The position numbers and the translations under genes are program-made. This document shows, in pieces, positions 1-8,052 of a stretch of 64,000 nucleotides of DNA. How positions within the stretch are numbered: position 1 is the first letter of the stretch; each line of letters opens with the position of its first letter. Below the pieces are notes generated by a model. The model was not told the origin of the DNA, did no database searches, and worked only from the letters and a program-made list of their open reading frames with translations. Source of the stretch: Azorhizobium sp965227945 (GTDB taxonomy: Bacteria > Pseudomonadota > Alphaproteobacteria > Rhizobiales > Xanthobacteraceae); assembly GCA_965227945.1 (NCBI GenBank), contig CBDDGQ010000005.1, positions 434,001 through 498,000 of the forward strand, read 5' to 3'.

Positions 1-320
1 TGTTCTGCGTGGGCGGCGGCAGCTTCGTGGCGCGACAGTTTTCCCTGGGCTTCGGCTGGGCGCTGCTGATCGCCTTCGGCTTCGTGCTGCTCATCGGCTT
101 CGGCCTGATGCAGCTGTCCAACAAGAGCTATGTGGCCATTGCCGTGCTGGTGACCGCGCTCACCACCTATCTGGCCTATGATTTCCTGCGCAATGCCCTC
201 CAGTGGGGCAGCACCGTGTCGGTGGTGCTGGCCTTGGTGCCGCTGGTGGTGCTGGCGGCGGCGTTCTGGGATTTCCGCCGGCTGAAAAGCGAAGTGCGGC
301 GCTGGGCCAACAGCCGGTAG
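1..320 (+). CDS. Membrane protein, C-terminal part (5' end outside window)
   Basis: The reading frame is already open at the window edge (codons from base 3), so this is the end of a longer protein. A GTG at base 9 exists but has no room for a ribosome site. The roughly 105 visible residues form three hydrophobic segments, at about residues 11-35, 42-62 and 70-88, and end in a short basic tail (FRRLKSEVRRWANSR). That is the pattern of an integral inner-membrane protein. No family signature is recognised. It lies 87 bp upstream of another small membrane gene on the same strand. Confidence 0.6.
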   Translation, partial: FCVGGGSFVARQFSLGFGWALLIAFGFVLLIGFGLMQLSNKSYVAIAVLVTALTTYLAYDFLRNALQWGSTVSVVLALVPLVVLAAAFWDFRRLKSEVRRWANSR

Positions 321-407
321 CGGGGCGCGGCAGAGCGGCGACGAGCGGCGCGGGAACGAAAGCTCGGCCGTGGGGTTGCAGCGGCAGCCAATCACCGGAG
401 CCGCCCC

Positions 408-617
408 ATGCTGAAGTACGCCGTCATTTTCCTGATTCTGTCGCTGATCGCCGGATCCATGGGGTTCATCACCGTGTCGCGGGTGGCGCGGCGCATTTCC
501 CTGGTGCTGTTCGGCGTGTTTATGCTGATGGCGCTTCTGGTGGTGGGCTTCTTCGTGCTGCTGGAAAAGGCCACCAGCACCGGAGCGTTGCCGGCAGCCA
601 TGGCCTGGTTCGCCTGA
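408..617 (+). CDS. Small two-helix membrane protein, DUF1328/UPF0391-like
   Basis: This 69-residue protein is almost entirely hydrophobic. Two membrane helices (about residues 3-24 and 30-52) are separated by a short basic loop, VARR. The opening MLKYAVIFLILSLIAG resembles the DUF1328 family of short bacterial inner-membrane proteins, whose function is unknown. A GGAG lies about 8 bases before the ATG and supports this start. It sits between a cut membrane gene and potF on the same strand. The family match was made by eye from a short hydrophobic sequence, so it is moderate. Confidence 0.65.
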   Translation: MLKYAVIFLILSLIAGSMGFITVSRVARRISLVLFGVFMLMALLVVGFFVLLEKATSTGALPAAMAWFA

Positions 618-726
618 CGCAGGGGCAGGGTGCCGGGCGGCGCCTTCCCTGTTGAGCCCGCGGCGCCGGCGCAATAGCTTCTGTGTGGGGGGCGGGGCAT
701 CCGCCTGAATTCCAGAGGAGAAGACT

Positions 727-1833
727 ATGCGTCGGCTCGTCCTTGCGGCGTTGTTCGGGGTGGCGGCTGCGGCTGCAACGCCGGCTCTCGCCCAGCAGAA
801 GGTGGTGAACGTCTTCAACTGGTCCGATTATATCGACCAGAGCGTGCTGGAGGATTTCACCAAGGAGACTGGGATCAAGGTCCGCTACGACGTGTTCGAC
901 AGCAATGAAGTGCTGGAGACCAAGCTTCTGGCGGGCAAGACCGGTTATGACGTGGTGGTGCCTTCAGGCTCTTTCCTGCAACGGCAGATCAAGGCCGGCG
1001 TGTTCATCAAGCTGGACAAGTCGAAGCTGCCAAACCTGCAATATGCCTGGCCGGAGATCACCAAGCGCCTTGCGGTCTATGATCCGGGCAATGAATTTGC
1101 CGTCAATTACATGTGGGGCACCACCGGCATTGGCTACAACGTGGACATGGTGAAGCAGCGGCTCGGCGACGTCCCAATGAACACCTGGGACATCGTGTTC
1201 AAGCCGGAGAACCTCTCCAAGCTGAAGGATTGCGGCGTCTACATGCTGGACGGGCCGGAGGAGATCATCCCCTCGGCCATGCGCTATCTCGGCCTCGATC
1301 CGGATTCCAAGAAGCCGGAGGACATCGCCAAGGCCGGCGAACTGCTGATGAAGATCCGCCCGTTCATCCGCAAATTCGATTCCTCCGCTTATATCAACGC
1401 GCTGGCCGGTGGCGACATCTGCCTGGCGGTGGGCTGGTCCGGCGATGTCTTCCAGGCCAAGAAGCGCGCCGAGGAAGCCGCGCAGAAGACCAAGAAGAAG
1501 GTCGTGCGGGTGGAATATGTGATCCCGAAGGAGGGCGCGCTGATGTGGTTCGACAACTTCGCCATCCCGAAGGATGCGAAGAACATCGAAGAGGCGCAGA
1601 TCTTCATCAATTACATGATGCGTCCGGAGGTGGCGGCCAAGAATTCCGACGCCATCGCTTATGCCAATGGCAATCTCGCCTCGCAGAAGTTCATCAGCAA
1701 GGCGATCCTGGACAATCCGGCCATCTATCCGACGCCGGAGGTGTTCGCGCAATTGTTCACGGTGACCACCAATGCGCAGGACGTGCAGCGGGTCATCACC
1801 AAGACCTGGAACAGTTTCAAGCGCGGCAAGTGA
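727..1833 (+). CDS. potF: Polyamine (putrescine/spermidine) ABC transporter periplasmic binding protein
   Basis: This 368-residue protein is the usual length for PotF/PotD. A Sec signal peptide (MRRLVLAALF, cleavage after ALAQ near residue 23) is followed by the family start VNVFNWSDYID. The motifs YDVVVPSG, MWGTTGIGYN, WSGDVF and MWFDNFAIP are typical of group-1 polyamine-binding proteins that capture putrescine or spermidine in the periplasm. An AGAGGAG site lies 6 bases before the ATG. No permease (PotH/PotI) or ATPase (PotG) gene follows: a terminator comes directly after, and the next gene is on the other strand. It therefore looks like an orphan binding protein unless partners lie upstream of the window. 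The exact polyamine cannot be read from the sequence. Confidence 0.9.
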   Translation: MRRLVLAALFGVAAAAATPALAQQKVVNVFNWSDYIDQSVLEDFTKETGIKVRYDVFDSNEVLETKLLAGKTGYDVVVPSGSFLQRQIKAGVFIKLDKSKLPNLQYAWPEITKRLAVYDPGNEFAVNYMWGTTGIGYNVDMVKQRLGDVPMNTWDIVFKPENLSKLKDCGVYMLDGPEEIIPSAMRYLGLDPDSKKPEDIAKAGELLMKIRPFIRKFDSSAYINALAGGDICLAVGWSGDVFQAKKRAEEAAQKTKKKVVRVEYVIPKEGALMWFDNFAIPKDAKNIEEAQIFINYMMRPEVAAKNSDAIAYANGNLASQKFISKAILDNPAIYPTPEVFAQLFTVTTNAQDVQRVITKTWNSFKRGK

Positions 1834-1858
1834 GCGGCGCGGTGATCTGAACCGGAAC

Positions 1859-1890
1859 GGGCCGCCGGCATCCGCCGTGCGGCCCTTTTT
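1859..1890 (+). terminator. Rho-independent terminator after potF
   Basis: A GGGCCG / CGGCCC stem (1859-1864 with 1880-1885) encloses a further GGC/GCC pairing and is followed by TTTTT. It lies 26 bp after the potF stop and fits an intrinsic terminator for that transcript. Confidence 0.8.
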
Positions 1891-1988
1891 CGTGCGCTTG
1901 GTTCATCATCGAGGACGAATGGGTCATCGCGCTGCCTGAAGGCCCGTGCGATGGCCGGTGGAAGGATGCTGCGGCGGACGCCCGCCGC

Positions 1989-2441
1989 TCAGGCCACCCG
2001 GCCGGACTTGAACGGCGCCATGCCCTCTCGGGCCAGTTCGTCGGCGCGCTCGTTCAGTTCGTTGCCCGCATGGCCTTTGACCCAGTGCCAGGCGATGTCG
2101 TGGGACTTCAGCGCCAGATCGAGGCGCTCCCACAGATCCTGATTCTTCACCGGCTTCTTGTCCGCGGTGCGCCAGCCGTTGCGGCGCCAGCCGGCCATCC
2201 ATTTCATCACCCCGTTGCGCAGATATTCGCTGTCGGTGTGCAGGTCCACGGCGCTCGGCTTCTTCAGCGCCTCCAGCGCCGAGATGGCCGCGGTCAGCTC
2301 CATGCGGTTGTTGGTGGTCTGGCCCTCGCCGCCGCACAATTCCTTGCGGTGGGGGCCGGACAGGAGGATAGCGCCCCAGCCGCCAGGGCCGGGATTGCCG
2401 GAACAGGCGCCATCGGTCCAGATTGCGATGCGGCCGGTCAT
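1989..2441 (-). CDS. rnhA: Ribonuclease HI
   Basis: This 150-residue enzyme cuts the RNA strand of RNA-DNA hybrids, such as lagging-strand primers and R-loops. The four catalytic carboxylates are present: D10 in WTDGACSGNPG, E48 in NNRMEL, D70 in HTDSEY and D134 in NERADELA. The histidine of the WVKGHAG loop is also present. Length and layout match bacterial RNase HI. It is the last gene of an ispH-thrB-rnhA unit: its ATG overlaps the thrB stop by four bases (ATGA), implying translational coupling. Confidence 0.97.
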   Translation of the reverse strand: MTGRIAIWTDGACSGNPGPGGWGAILLSGPHRKELCGGEGQTTNNRMELTAAISALEALKKPSAVDLHTDSEYLRNGVMKWMAGWRRNGWRTADKKPVKNQDLWERLDLALKSHDIAWHWVKGHAGNELNERADELAREGMAPFKSGRVA

Positions 2442-3403
2442 GACGTCATCCCATAGTCGCGCGCACTGGTCACCGCGCGGTGAAAGCGCAGCTTGCGCAG
2501 ATATTCCAGCGGATCCTTGGGGCGCACCAGGGCGCCCTCCGGCACGTTCAGCCAGTCCACCAGGCGGGTGAGCAGAAAGCGCAAGGCGGCGCCGCGCGCC
2601 AGGACCGGCAGGGCCTCCGCCTCGCCGGGCGCAAAGGGGCGCACGCTCTCATAGCCCTGAAGCAAGGCGCGGCCCTTGGTGGCGTTGAACGCCCCGTCCG
2701 CCTCGAAGCACCAGGCGTTGAGGCACACGGCCACGTCATAGGCGAGCAGATCGTTGCAGGCGAAGTAGAAATCGATGATCCCGGAGAGCCGGTCATCGAG
2801 GAAAAAGGCGTTGTCCGGGAACAGATCCGCATGGATCACCCCCGCCGGCAGGCCGCGCGGCCAGGTGCGCTCCACCTGCGCCAGCTCGTCCGCGATGGTT
2901 TCGGACAGGCCCGGCTGGACCTCATCCGCCCGCGCCGCGGCGGCGTCATAGAGCGGGCGCCAGCCGGCCACGGACAGCGCGTTGCGGCGGGTGAGGGCGA
3001 AGCCGGCGCCGGCCAGATGCAGCCGCGCCAGGCCCGCGCCCAATTGGCCGCACTGCCCGGCGGTGGGGCGGCGCACCGATACCCCCGGCAGGAAGGTGAC
3101 CATGGCACAGGGCCGGCCGGCGAGAAGGCCCAGCACCGAGCCGTCGCGGCGGGCCACCGGCTGCGGGCAGGAGATGCCGTTCGCCGCCAGGTGCTGCATC
3201 AAGCCGATGAAGAAGGGCAGGTCCGCCGGGTCCACCCGCTTCTCATAGAGGGTGAGGATGAAGCTGGCGTCGGTGGTCTGCACCAGGAAATTGGAATTCT
3301 CCACCCCCTCGGCGATGCCGTGGAAGGACACCAGCGTGCCGATGTCATAGGCGGCCAGGAAATCCGAGAGGGCTGCGGCCGAAACGTCCGTATAGACTGC
3401 CAC
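2438..3403 (-). CDS. thrB: Homoserine kinase (APH-type)
   Basis: This 321-residue kinase phosphorylates homoserine to O-phosphohomoserine, the penultimate step of threonine synthesis. It belongs to the aminoglycoside-phosphotransferase-like ThrB family found in alphaproteobacteria and pseudomonads, not the GHMP family. The nucleotide-binding start GVENSNFLV, the catalytic loop HADLFPDNAFF and the metal-binding DFYFACND (about residue 208) are visible. It lies three bases after ispH and overlaps rnhA by four bases, so the three genes are probably one transcript. This order is common in the class. Confidence 0.95.
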   Translation of the reverse strand: MAVYTDVSAAALSDFLAAYDIGTLVSFHGIAEGVENSNFLVQTTDASFILTLYEKRVDPADLPFFIGLMQHLAANGISCPQPVARRDGSVLGLLAGRPCAMVTFLPGVSVRRPTAGQCGQLGAGLARLHLAGAGFALTRRNALSVAGWRPLYDAAAARADEVQPGLSETIADELAQVERTWPRGLPAGVIHADLFPDNAFFLDDRLSGIIDFYFACNDLLAYDVAVCLNAWCFEADGAFNATKGRALLQGYESVRPFAPGEAEALPVLARGAALRFLLTRLVDWLNVPEGALVRPKDPLEYLRKLRFHRAVTSARDYGMTS

Positions 3404-3406
3404 GCC

Positions 3407-4414
3407 TCACTCCGCCGCGTCGTCGCGCATGGGGGCCGCGGCGTCGGCGCGGGCCGGGCCGGGGGCATCGGGCCGCAGCGCCCGGGGCAGGGGGAAGAAC
3501 ACCTCCTCCTGGGCCGCGGTCACGGTTTCCACCGTCACCGCATAACGTTCGGCGAAGGCATCGATGATCTCTTCCACCAGCACCTCGGGGGCGGAGGCCC
3601 CGGCGGTGATGCCCAAGGTGCTAAGGCCGGACAACTGGGTCCAGTCCAGATCGACGGCCCGCTGCACCAGCACGGCAACGGGGCAGCCTTCGCGCGCGGC
3701 GGTCTCGCGCAGGCGCTGGGAATTGGAGGAGTTGGGGGCGCCCACGACCACCATGGCGTCCACCTGCGGCGCCACGCGCTTCACCGCTTCCTGGCGATTG
3801 GTGGTGGCATAGCAGATGTCCTCCTTGGGCGGCACGGCGATGGCCGGGAACCGCGCCCGCAGGATGGCGACGATCTCGGCCGTATCATCCACCGACAAGG
3901 TGGTCTGGGTGACGTAGGCCAGATTGTCCGGATCGGCAGGCGTGAAGGCGCGGGCGTCCGCGGCCGTCTCCACCAGGGTCACGGCGCCGTCGGGCAGCTG
4001 GCCCATGGTGCCCACCACTTCCGGGTGGCGGGCATGGCCGATCAGCAGGATCTGCCGGCCGCGCTTGTGATGGATCTGTGCCTCGCGATGCACCTTGGTC
4101 ACCAGCGGGCAGGTGGCATCGATGGCGAACAGGTTGCGGGCGGCGGCGGCTTCCGGCACGGATTTGGCGACCCCGTGGGCGGAGAAGATCACCGGCGCAT
4201 CGCCCGGCGGCACCTCGTCCAGCTCCTCGACGAACACCGCGCCCTTCTTCTTCAGGCCGTCCACCACATATTTATTGTGCACGATCTCGTGTCGCACATA
4301 GACCGGCGCGCCATGCAGCGCCAGGGCCCGTTCCACCGCATCGATGGCGCGCACCACGCCGGCGCAGAAGCCGCGCGGGGCGCACAACAGAATGCGAAGA
4401 TGAGGCTTGGACAT
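3407..4414 (-). CDS. ispH: 4-hydroxy-3-methylbut-2-enyl diphosphate reductase
   Basis: IspH makes IPP and DMAPP in the last step of the MEP isoprenoid pathway with a [4Fe-4S] cluster. The three cluster cysteines lie in RGFCAGV, DATCPLVTKVH and EDICYATTN. The substrate-binding motifs HEIVHN, SAHGV, GHARHPEV and GAPNSSNSQRL are intact. I start at MSKPHLRI (335 residues); the frame is open 16 codons further upstream but that extension is not conserved-looking. The alanine-rich C-terminal tail of about 25 residues is longer than in E. coli. First gene of the ispH-thrB-rnhA unit. Confidence 0.96.
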   Translation of the reverse strand: MSKPHLRILLCAPRGFCAGVVRAIDAVERALALHGAPVYVRHEIVHNKYVVDGLKKKGAVFVEELDEVPPGDAPVIFSAHGVAKSVPEAAAARNLFAIDATCPLVTKVHREAQIHHKRGRQILLIGHARHPEVVGTMGQLPDGAVTLVETAADARAFTPADPDNLAYVTQTTLSVDDTAEIVAILRARFPAIAVPPKEDICYATTNRQEAVKRVAPQVDAMVVVGAPNSSNSQRLRETAAREGCPVAVLVQRAVDLDWTQLSGLSTLGITAGASAPEVLVEEIIDAFAERYAVTVETVTAAQEEVFFPLPRALRPDAPGPARADAAAPMRDDAAE

Positions 4415-4597
4415 GAGCAATCCGGATCCCCGATCCCGAGACACTGTTCGTGGCGACGCCACGGTTCCTGGGGAAATGGGATGGCGGCAGCGGTCCTGTC
4501 AAGCCGCGGGTGGTCCGCCGGGGCGCAGGTGCCCCGTGCGCGGAGCCCCACCGGGCAGCGGAGCCGCGGACCGGAGGGCAACGCCCCGACCTGGAGG

Positions 4598-5224
4598 TCA
4601 GGTGCCCGGCTGGGTTTCCTCGGTCATCCCCGAGCCCATGGCCAGGAAGCGCGAGGCGCTGTAGCGCGGATTGCCGTGGGTCAGATGGATGTCGGCGATC
4701 CGCCGCTCGTCGGGCACATGCTCGTGGCCGTTGCGGATGCGGGTGTTGGTGATCTTGCGCCGGACGATGCGGACCTCGTTGACCGCGGCGTGCGCCGCCA
4801 AGGTCTTGGAGCGGAACTTGCGATATTCAGCCTCGCTCATCACCTCGAGGCTTTTCTCGGCGGGATCCATCACGATCCAGGCGGTACCGCGCTGGGCGGC
4901 AATGAGGAAATCGGTGCCGTTCTCATTCATGCGGCGCAGATAGGCCTGCACGCGCGGCGCATCGAAGGTGCGGGCGTTGGACCGGGCGTCAAGATAATTG
5001 GAAAAGCCCTGCGCCAGGGAAACCACCTGACCCACCAGCAGGGAGGTGAACAGGATATAGGGCGCAAACCCGCCTTCGAATTGCATCAGTCCCGCACCGA
5101 GGCCGACGGTGACCACCGCGGCACGCGGGGCTTCCGACCAGACGCCGTCCAACAAATGAGCACCGAGACCAAGTTCCTTGGAATTCAGCTCATCCATGAG
5201 GTGGGAATAGGGCAGCAGGCGCAT
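4598..5224 (-). CDS. Membrane protein of unknown function
   Basis: Starting at MRLLPYSHLM the protein has 208 residues. Two hydrophobic stretches (about residues 35-48 and 54-72) suggest a short membrane hairpin. They are followed by a charged soluble domain of about 130 residues rich in Arg and Lys, including RIVRRKITNTRIRNGHEH. No family is recognised. The frame stays open 20 codons upstream, but this methionine begins the more protein-like sequence. Two GANTC sites (5308-5312 and 5316-5320) lie about 90 bp upstream. It is separated from ispH by 183 bp and probably has its own promoter. Confidence 0.6.
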   Translation of the reverse strand: MRLLPYSHLMDELNSKELGLGAHLLDGVWSEAPRAAVVTVGLGAGLMQFEGGFAPYILFTSLLVGQVVSLAQGFSNYLDARSNARTFDAPRVQAYLRRMNENGTDFLIAAQRGTAWIVMDPAEKSLEVMSEAEYRKFRSKTLAAHAAVNEVRIVRRKITNTRIRNGHEHVPDERRIADIHLTHGNPRYSASRFLAMGSGMTEETQPGT

Positions 5225-5429
5225 TCCAACAAAACCCCTAATCAATCCGCTGAGCGCACCTGGTATCGCCGCACCGCGACACACTGGTACCTCTACGCCG
5301 AAGCGCTGAATCTAAGACTCAAAACTTTACAAGCTATAGTCGCCCCTGATCATTGCCATACCAAGACAGACCACGCGGGTCTTGGCGCTGAGCGAAGCCG
5401 GGACGCACACGCAACTCAACCTCAGGTCC

Positions 5430-5604
5430 GCTCCCGGACCGGGAGCGGGTGTCCGCCGAATCTTGGTTGCACCGGCGGGGGTGCGGAAGACAACCTACCG
5501 GGCCCGGAGGCATTCAGCCTCTCCGAACATCCGGAACCAAGAGGCGGCCGCCCCTAAGGCCGGCGCCATCCCTCACGCACGGAGTGCATAGGCACAGGGA
5601 TGGC
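5430..5604. ncRNA. Candidate structured RNA, class unknown
   Basis: Within a long gene-free stretch, three hairpins abut without clashing. First, GCTCCCG/CGGGAGC (5430-5436 with 5440-5446). Second, a composite helix: GGGTG/CGCCC (5447-5451 with 5549-5553), one mismatch, CCGCC/GGCGG (5453-5457 with 5543-5547), a GAA bulge, then TCTTGGTT/AACCAAGA (5461-5468 with 5535-5542). It encloses two smaller hairpins, GCACC/GGTGC (5469-5484) and GGAGGC/GCCTC (5506-5524). Third, GCCATCCCT/AGGGATGGC (5565-5573 with 5596-5604). GGTTG at 5465 could also pair with CAACC at 5491-5495, an alternative fold. The long closing helix recalls 6S-like RNAs, but no family consensus was recognised, and the strand is undetermined. 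Confidence 0.45.
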
Positions 5605-6116
5605 TCCCGGTGCCGACGCAGCCTGCCGCCGATTGAAAACGCAGAGTGGTGACCATCCACGTAAAGGTTAAATGACGGAACTCAAGACAAGATGCAAGGG
5701 CTTCCGTGCGTCTGGCCAGAACAGCTGCGCGCCCTACGCGCTTTATGCCTCAAATGCGAGCACAGTTACGCGCGGTGCGTGTATTGTCATAAAAAGGAGT
5801 GAGATCCGGAGATGGATTGTACCCCATTTAGGGTACGTTTTCCTCCACCGGTGTCTGCATGGCGCGTGTGTGGGCGGCGTGGGGCCCGCGACGGCCCCAT
5901 CGCGCATCGCCGGACACCGTGAGTCGGCGGGCGTCCAGAACCGGTGTCGGACGGGGGCCGCCGCGGCCAATTGCATCGCCCGTGCGAACGGCATATATTA
6001 AGTTATCCCGGACATTCTTCAGAACTCCGCGGCTCGCTCCTCGGACGGGGGGCGGACCAAAGCGGATCTGTATGTGCCCGCTGCCCCCGCGTCCCAAGAG
6101 AAGCCAAGAGGCCGCC
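5605..6116. other. Intergenic stretch upstream of trcR, no gene seen
   Basis: Open frames here (for example 5672-6001) have poor codon character, are cysteine-rich and lack homology signs, so none is annotated. The stretch holds an inverted repeat GTACCC/GGGTAC with a 6-base loop (5819-5836) and an AT-rich patch near 5993-6005 that could belong to the trcR promoter. Base composition is somewhat lower in GC than the neighbouring genes. Confidence 0.5.
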
Positions 6117-6812
6117 ATGTCGAACACCACCCCGCTGATGCCCAAGGCGACCGCCGTGTGGCTGGTCGAAAACACGGCCCTGACCTTTGAGCAGATCGGC
6201 GACTTCTGCAAACTTCACCCGCTGGAAGTGAAGGGCATCGCCGATGGCGAAGTGGCCCAGGGCATCAAGGGCCTTGATCCCATCTCCACCGGCCAGCTCT
6301 CCCGCGAGAGCATCGACATGGGGGAGAAGAACCCCAATTTCCATCTGAAGCTGCTGGAATCCAAGGTGCGCCTGCCGGAGCCCAAGCGCCGCAAGGGGCC
6401 GCGCTACACCCCGGTGTCCCGTCGCCACGACCGGCCCAATGCCATCCTGTGGCTGCTGCGCAATCATCCGGAATTGAAGGACGCCCAGATCATCCGTCTG
6501 GTCGGCACCACCAAGGCCACCATCCAGGCCATCAAGGAGCGGACCCACTGGAATTCCGCCGCTTTGGCGCCGATGGATCCGGTGACGCTCGGCCTGTGCA
6601 GCCAGATCGACCTGGACATGGAGGTCCAGCGCGCCGCCAAGGATCGTCCCGCCTCTCCCACGGCCGAGGACCGCGGCGCCACCTTGCTGCCCGCCGATGT
6701 CACCACCCAGCGCGAGGAAGCCGCGAGCGGCTCGCGCAAGGAATCGCTGGATCTGGAGACGGTGTTCGCCAAGCTGGGCGGCTCGCGCCGCGGCGAGGAA
6801 GACGACGACTGA
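6117..6812 (+). CDS. trcR: Cell-cycle transcriptional regulator TrcR (DUF1013)
   Basis: This 231-residue protein is largely alpha-helical with two helix-turn-helix-like regions, about residues 12-45 (VWLVENTALTFEQIGDFC) and 103-140 (AILWLLRNHPELKDAQII, then GTTKATIQAIKE). This is the DUF1013 layout, a family restricted to alphaproteobacteria and annotated as cell-cycle regulator TrcR, which acts with RNA polymerase. The ATG at 6117 follows AAGAGG; the frame is open upstream to 5859, but that part has no conserved character. An unusually long leader lies upstream and a strong terminator downstream, so it is a single-gene transcript. The C-terminus is acidic (GEEDDD). Confidence 0.88.
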   Translation: MSNTTPLMPKATAVWLVENTALTFEQIGDFCKLHPLEVKGIADGEVAQGIKGLDPISTGQLSRESIDMGEKNPNFHLKLLESKVRLPEPKRRKGPRYTPVSRRHDRPNAILWLLRNHPELKDAQIIRLVGTTKATIQAIKERTHWNSAALAPMDPVTLGLCSQIDLDMEVQRAAKDRPASPTAEDRGATLLPADVTTQREEAASGSRKESLDLETVFAKLGGSRRGEEDDD

Positions 6813-6864
6813 GCCGGTGGCGTCGGTCGTCGCGACCGCTCCCGCCGCTTTCGGCTTTATGGAC

Positions 6865-6896
6865 CGGCGCCGACCCACCAGGGTCGGCGCCGTTTT
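6865..6896 (+). terminator. Strong intrinsic terminator after trcR
   Basis: A perfect 12-bp stem, CGGCGCCGACCC with GGGTCGGCGCCG (6865-6876 and 6881-6892), has a 4-base loop and is followed by TTTT. It lies 52 bp after the trcR stop, between convergent genes. Confidence 0.9.
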
Positions 6897-6919
6897 CATT
6901 CCCGCAGACGCCGCCGGCG

Positions 6920-7753
6920 TCAGTGCGCCATCAGCACCGGGACGGTCATGCTTTCCAGAATGTCGCGGGTCACCCCGCCCAGCACCATTTCGCGCAGGCG
7001 CGAGTGGCCATAGCCGCCCATCACCACCAGATCCGCGCCCTGGTCCGACACCTCATTGAGGATCGCTGCGCAGATGCTTTCGCCGGAGCCCACCACCAGA
7101 TGGCGCAGGTGCGGGGTGATGCCGTGGTGGCCGAGATGCCGCTCCAGATCCGCCGCGGCCGGCGTGCCGTCGCCGTCGTCGGTGCGCCGCACGGAGAAGA
7201 TTTCCACCTCGCGCGCGTGATGCAGCAACGGCAGGCTCTCGGCCAGAGCGCGGGCGCTGGCGCGGCTGCCGTCCCAGGCCACGACCACGCGGCCGGGCAG
7301 GAAGGGTGCCGTCTGCACATAGGGCACCAGCAGCACGGCGCGGCCGGATTCCATCAGCGCGGCTTCGGCGATGATCTCTTCGGGGCCCGGCCGATCCGGA
7401 TCGGGCTGCGCTACGACCGTGAGATCGAACAGGCGGGACAGGTCGGAGAAGCTCCGCGCCGCCTCGCCCAGGGAAGCGGCTAACGTGCGGACGTCGCAAG
7501 TGACCCCGGCGGTGGTGGCCACGTGGCGGAACGCGCTGGCGGCTTTTTCCGCCGCCGCTTCGTTGTCGCGAATCTGTTGGTCGATGAAATCCGTGGGCAA
7601 GGCGCCCATGTAAAAGGGCGGCACATCGATTTCATAGGTCACCGCAAGGCCGGTGAGATGCGCCTTGAAGGCTGCGGCGAGGCTGGCCGCATATAGCGCG
7701 GCAGGATCGCGCTCCCCGCCCTGAGTGAGGTTAACCAGAATGTCCCGGATCAT
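6920..7753 (-). CDS. Tandem universal stress protein (UspA family)
   Basis: This 277-residue protein carries two Usp domains, about residues 1-145 and 150-277. The second has the ATP-binding signature MGGYGHSRLREMVLGGVT, matching the G-2x-G-9x-G(S/T) pattern. The first has a degenerate version and probably does not bind nucleotide. Such tandem proteins help cells survive stress or starvation by unclear means. It stands alone and converges on trcR. The leader between 7754 and 7885 holds a hairpin followed by T residues on this strand, which could attenuate transcription. Confidence 0.9.
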   Translation of the reverse strand: MIRDILVNLTQGGERDPAALYAASLAAAFKAHLTGLAVTYEIDVPPFYMGALPTDFIDQQIRDNEAAAEKAASAFRHVATTAGVTCDVRTLAASLGEAARSFSDLSRLFDLTVVAQPDPDRPGPEEIIAEAALMESGRAVLLVPYVQTAPFLPGRVVVAWDGSRASARALAESLPLLHHAREVEIFSVRRTDDGDGTPAAADLERHLGHHGITPHLRHLVVGSGESICAAILNEVSDQGADLVVMGGYGHSRLREMVLGGVTRDILESMTVPVLMAH

Positions 7754-7854
7754 GGAGGGTCTCTCTAAAGCCGCGTCAACGACACGACTTTACCCTAAAC
7801 CACGCCCAAAACCGTTCCTTGACCCGCCGCAAACCGCGGCTTTTCAAAAGGAAA

Positions 7855-7920
7855 ACGCGGCCGCCCGGGGGGAAGGCGGCCGCGTCATGTAGAACAATCA
7901 ATTGGGGGGGTCTTGATTGT
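7855..7920. other. Two hairpins in the usp / glycosyltransferase divergent region
   Basis: ACGCGGCCGCC pairs perfectly with GGCGGCCGCGT (7855-7865 and 7875-7885). On the minus strand it is followed by TTTT, a terminator or attenuator shape inside the possible usp leader. A second hairpin, ACAATCAA/TTGATTGT (7894-7901 and 7913-7920), carries seven consecutive G in its loop and could lie in the leader of the plus-strand glycosyltransferase. Confidence 0.5.
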
Positions 7921-8052
7921 CCCATGTCTCTAACGTGGTCGGAGATCCCGGGTTCCCCCCTGTCGAAAAAAAATCCGCATGGCTCGCGCCCCGCCCCGAA
8001 CACAGTTACATCCTCCGATAGAACCATCGTTGGCGTCATTGGTGACCCGCGC

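Noticed and set aside
2480..5557. Open frame of 1025 codons on the plus strand
   Set aside because: It runs antisense to rnhA, thrB, ispH and the next gene. Its product is a low-complexity Gly/His/Arg/Gln mix typical of antisense frames in high-GC DNA.
5430..5604. SRP RNA, two-piece tmRNA, RNase P RNA or cobalamin riboswitch as identity of the structured RNA
   Set aside because: The SRP loop GGTCAGG...GGAAGGAAGCAGCC, a tmRNA T-arm and tag frame, the RNase P GAGGAAAGTCC element and the B12 box were not found on either strand.
5672..6001. Possible 109-residue gene upstream of trcR
   Set aside because: No ribosome site, cysteine-rich irregular composition and no recognisable fold; treated as non-coding.
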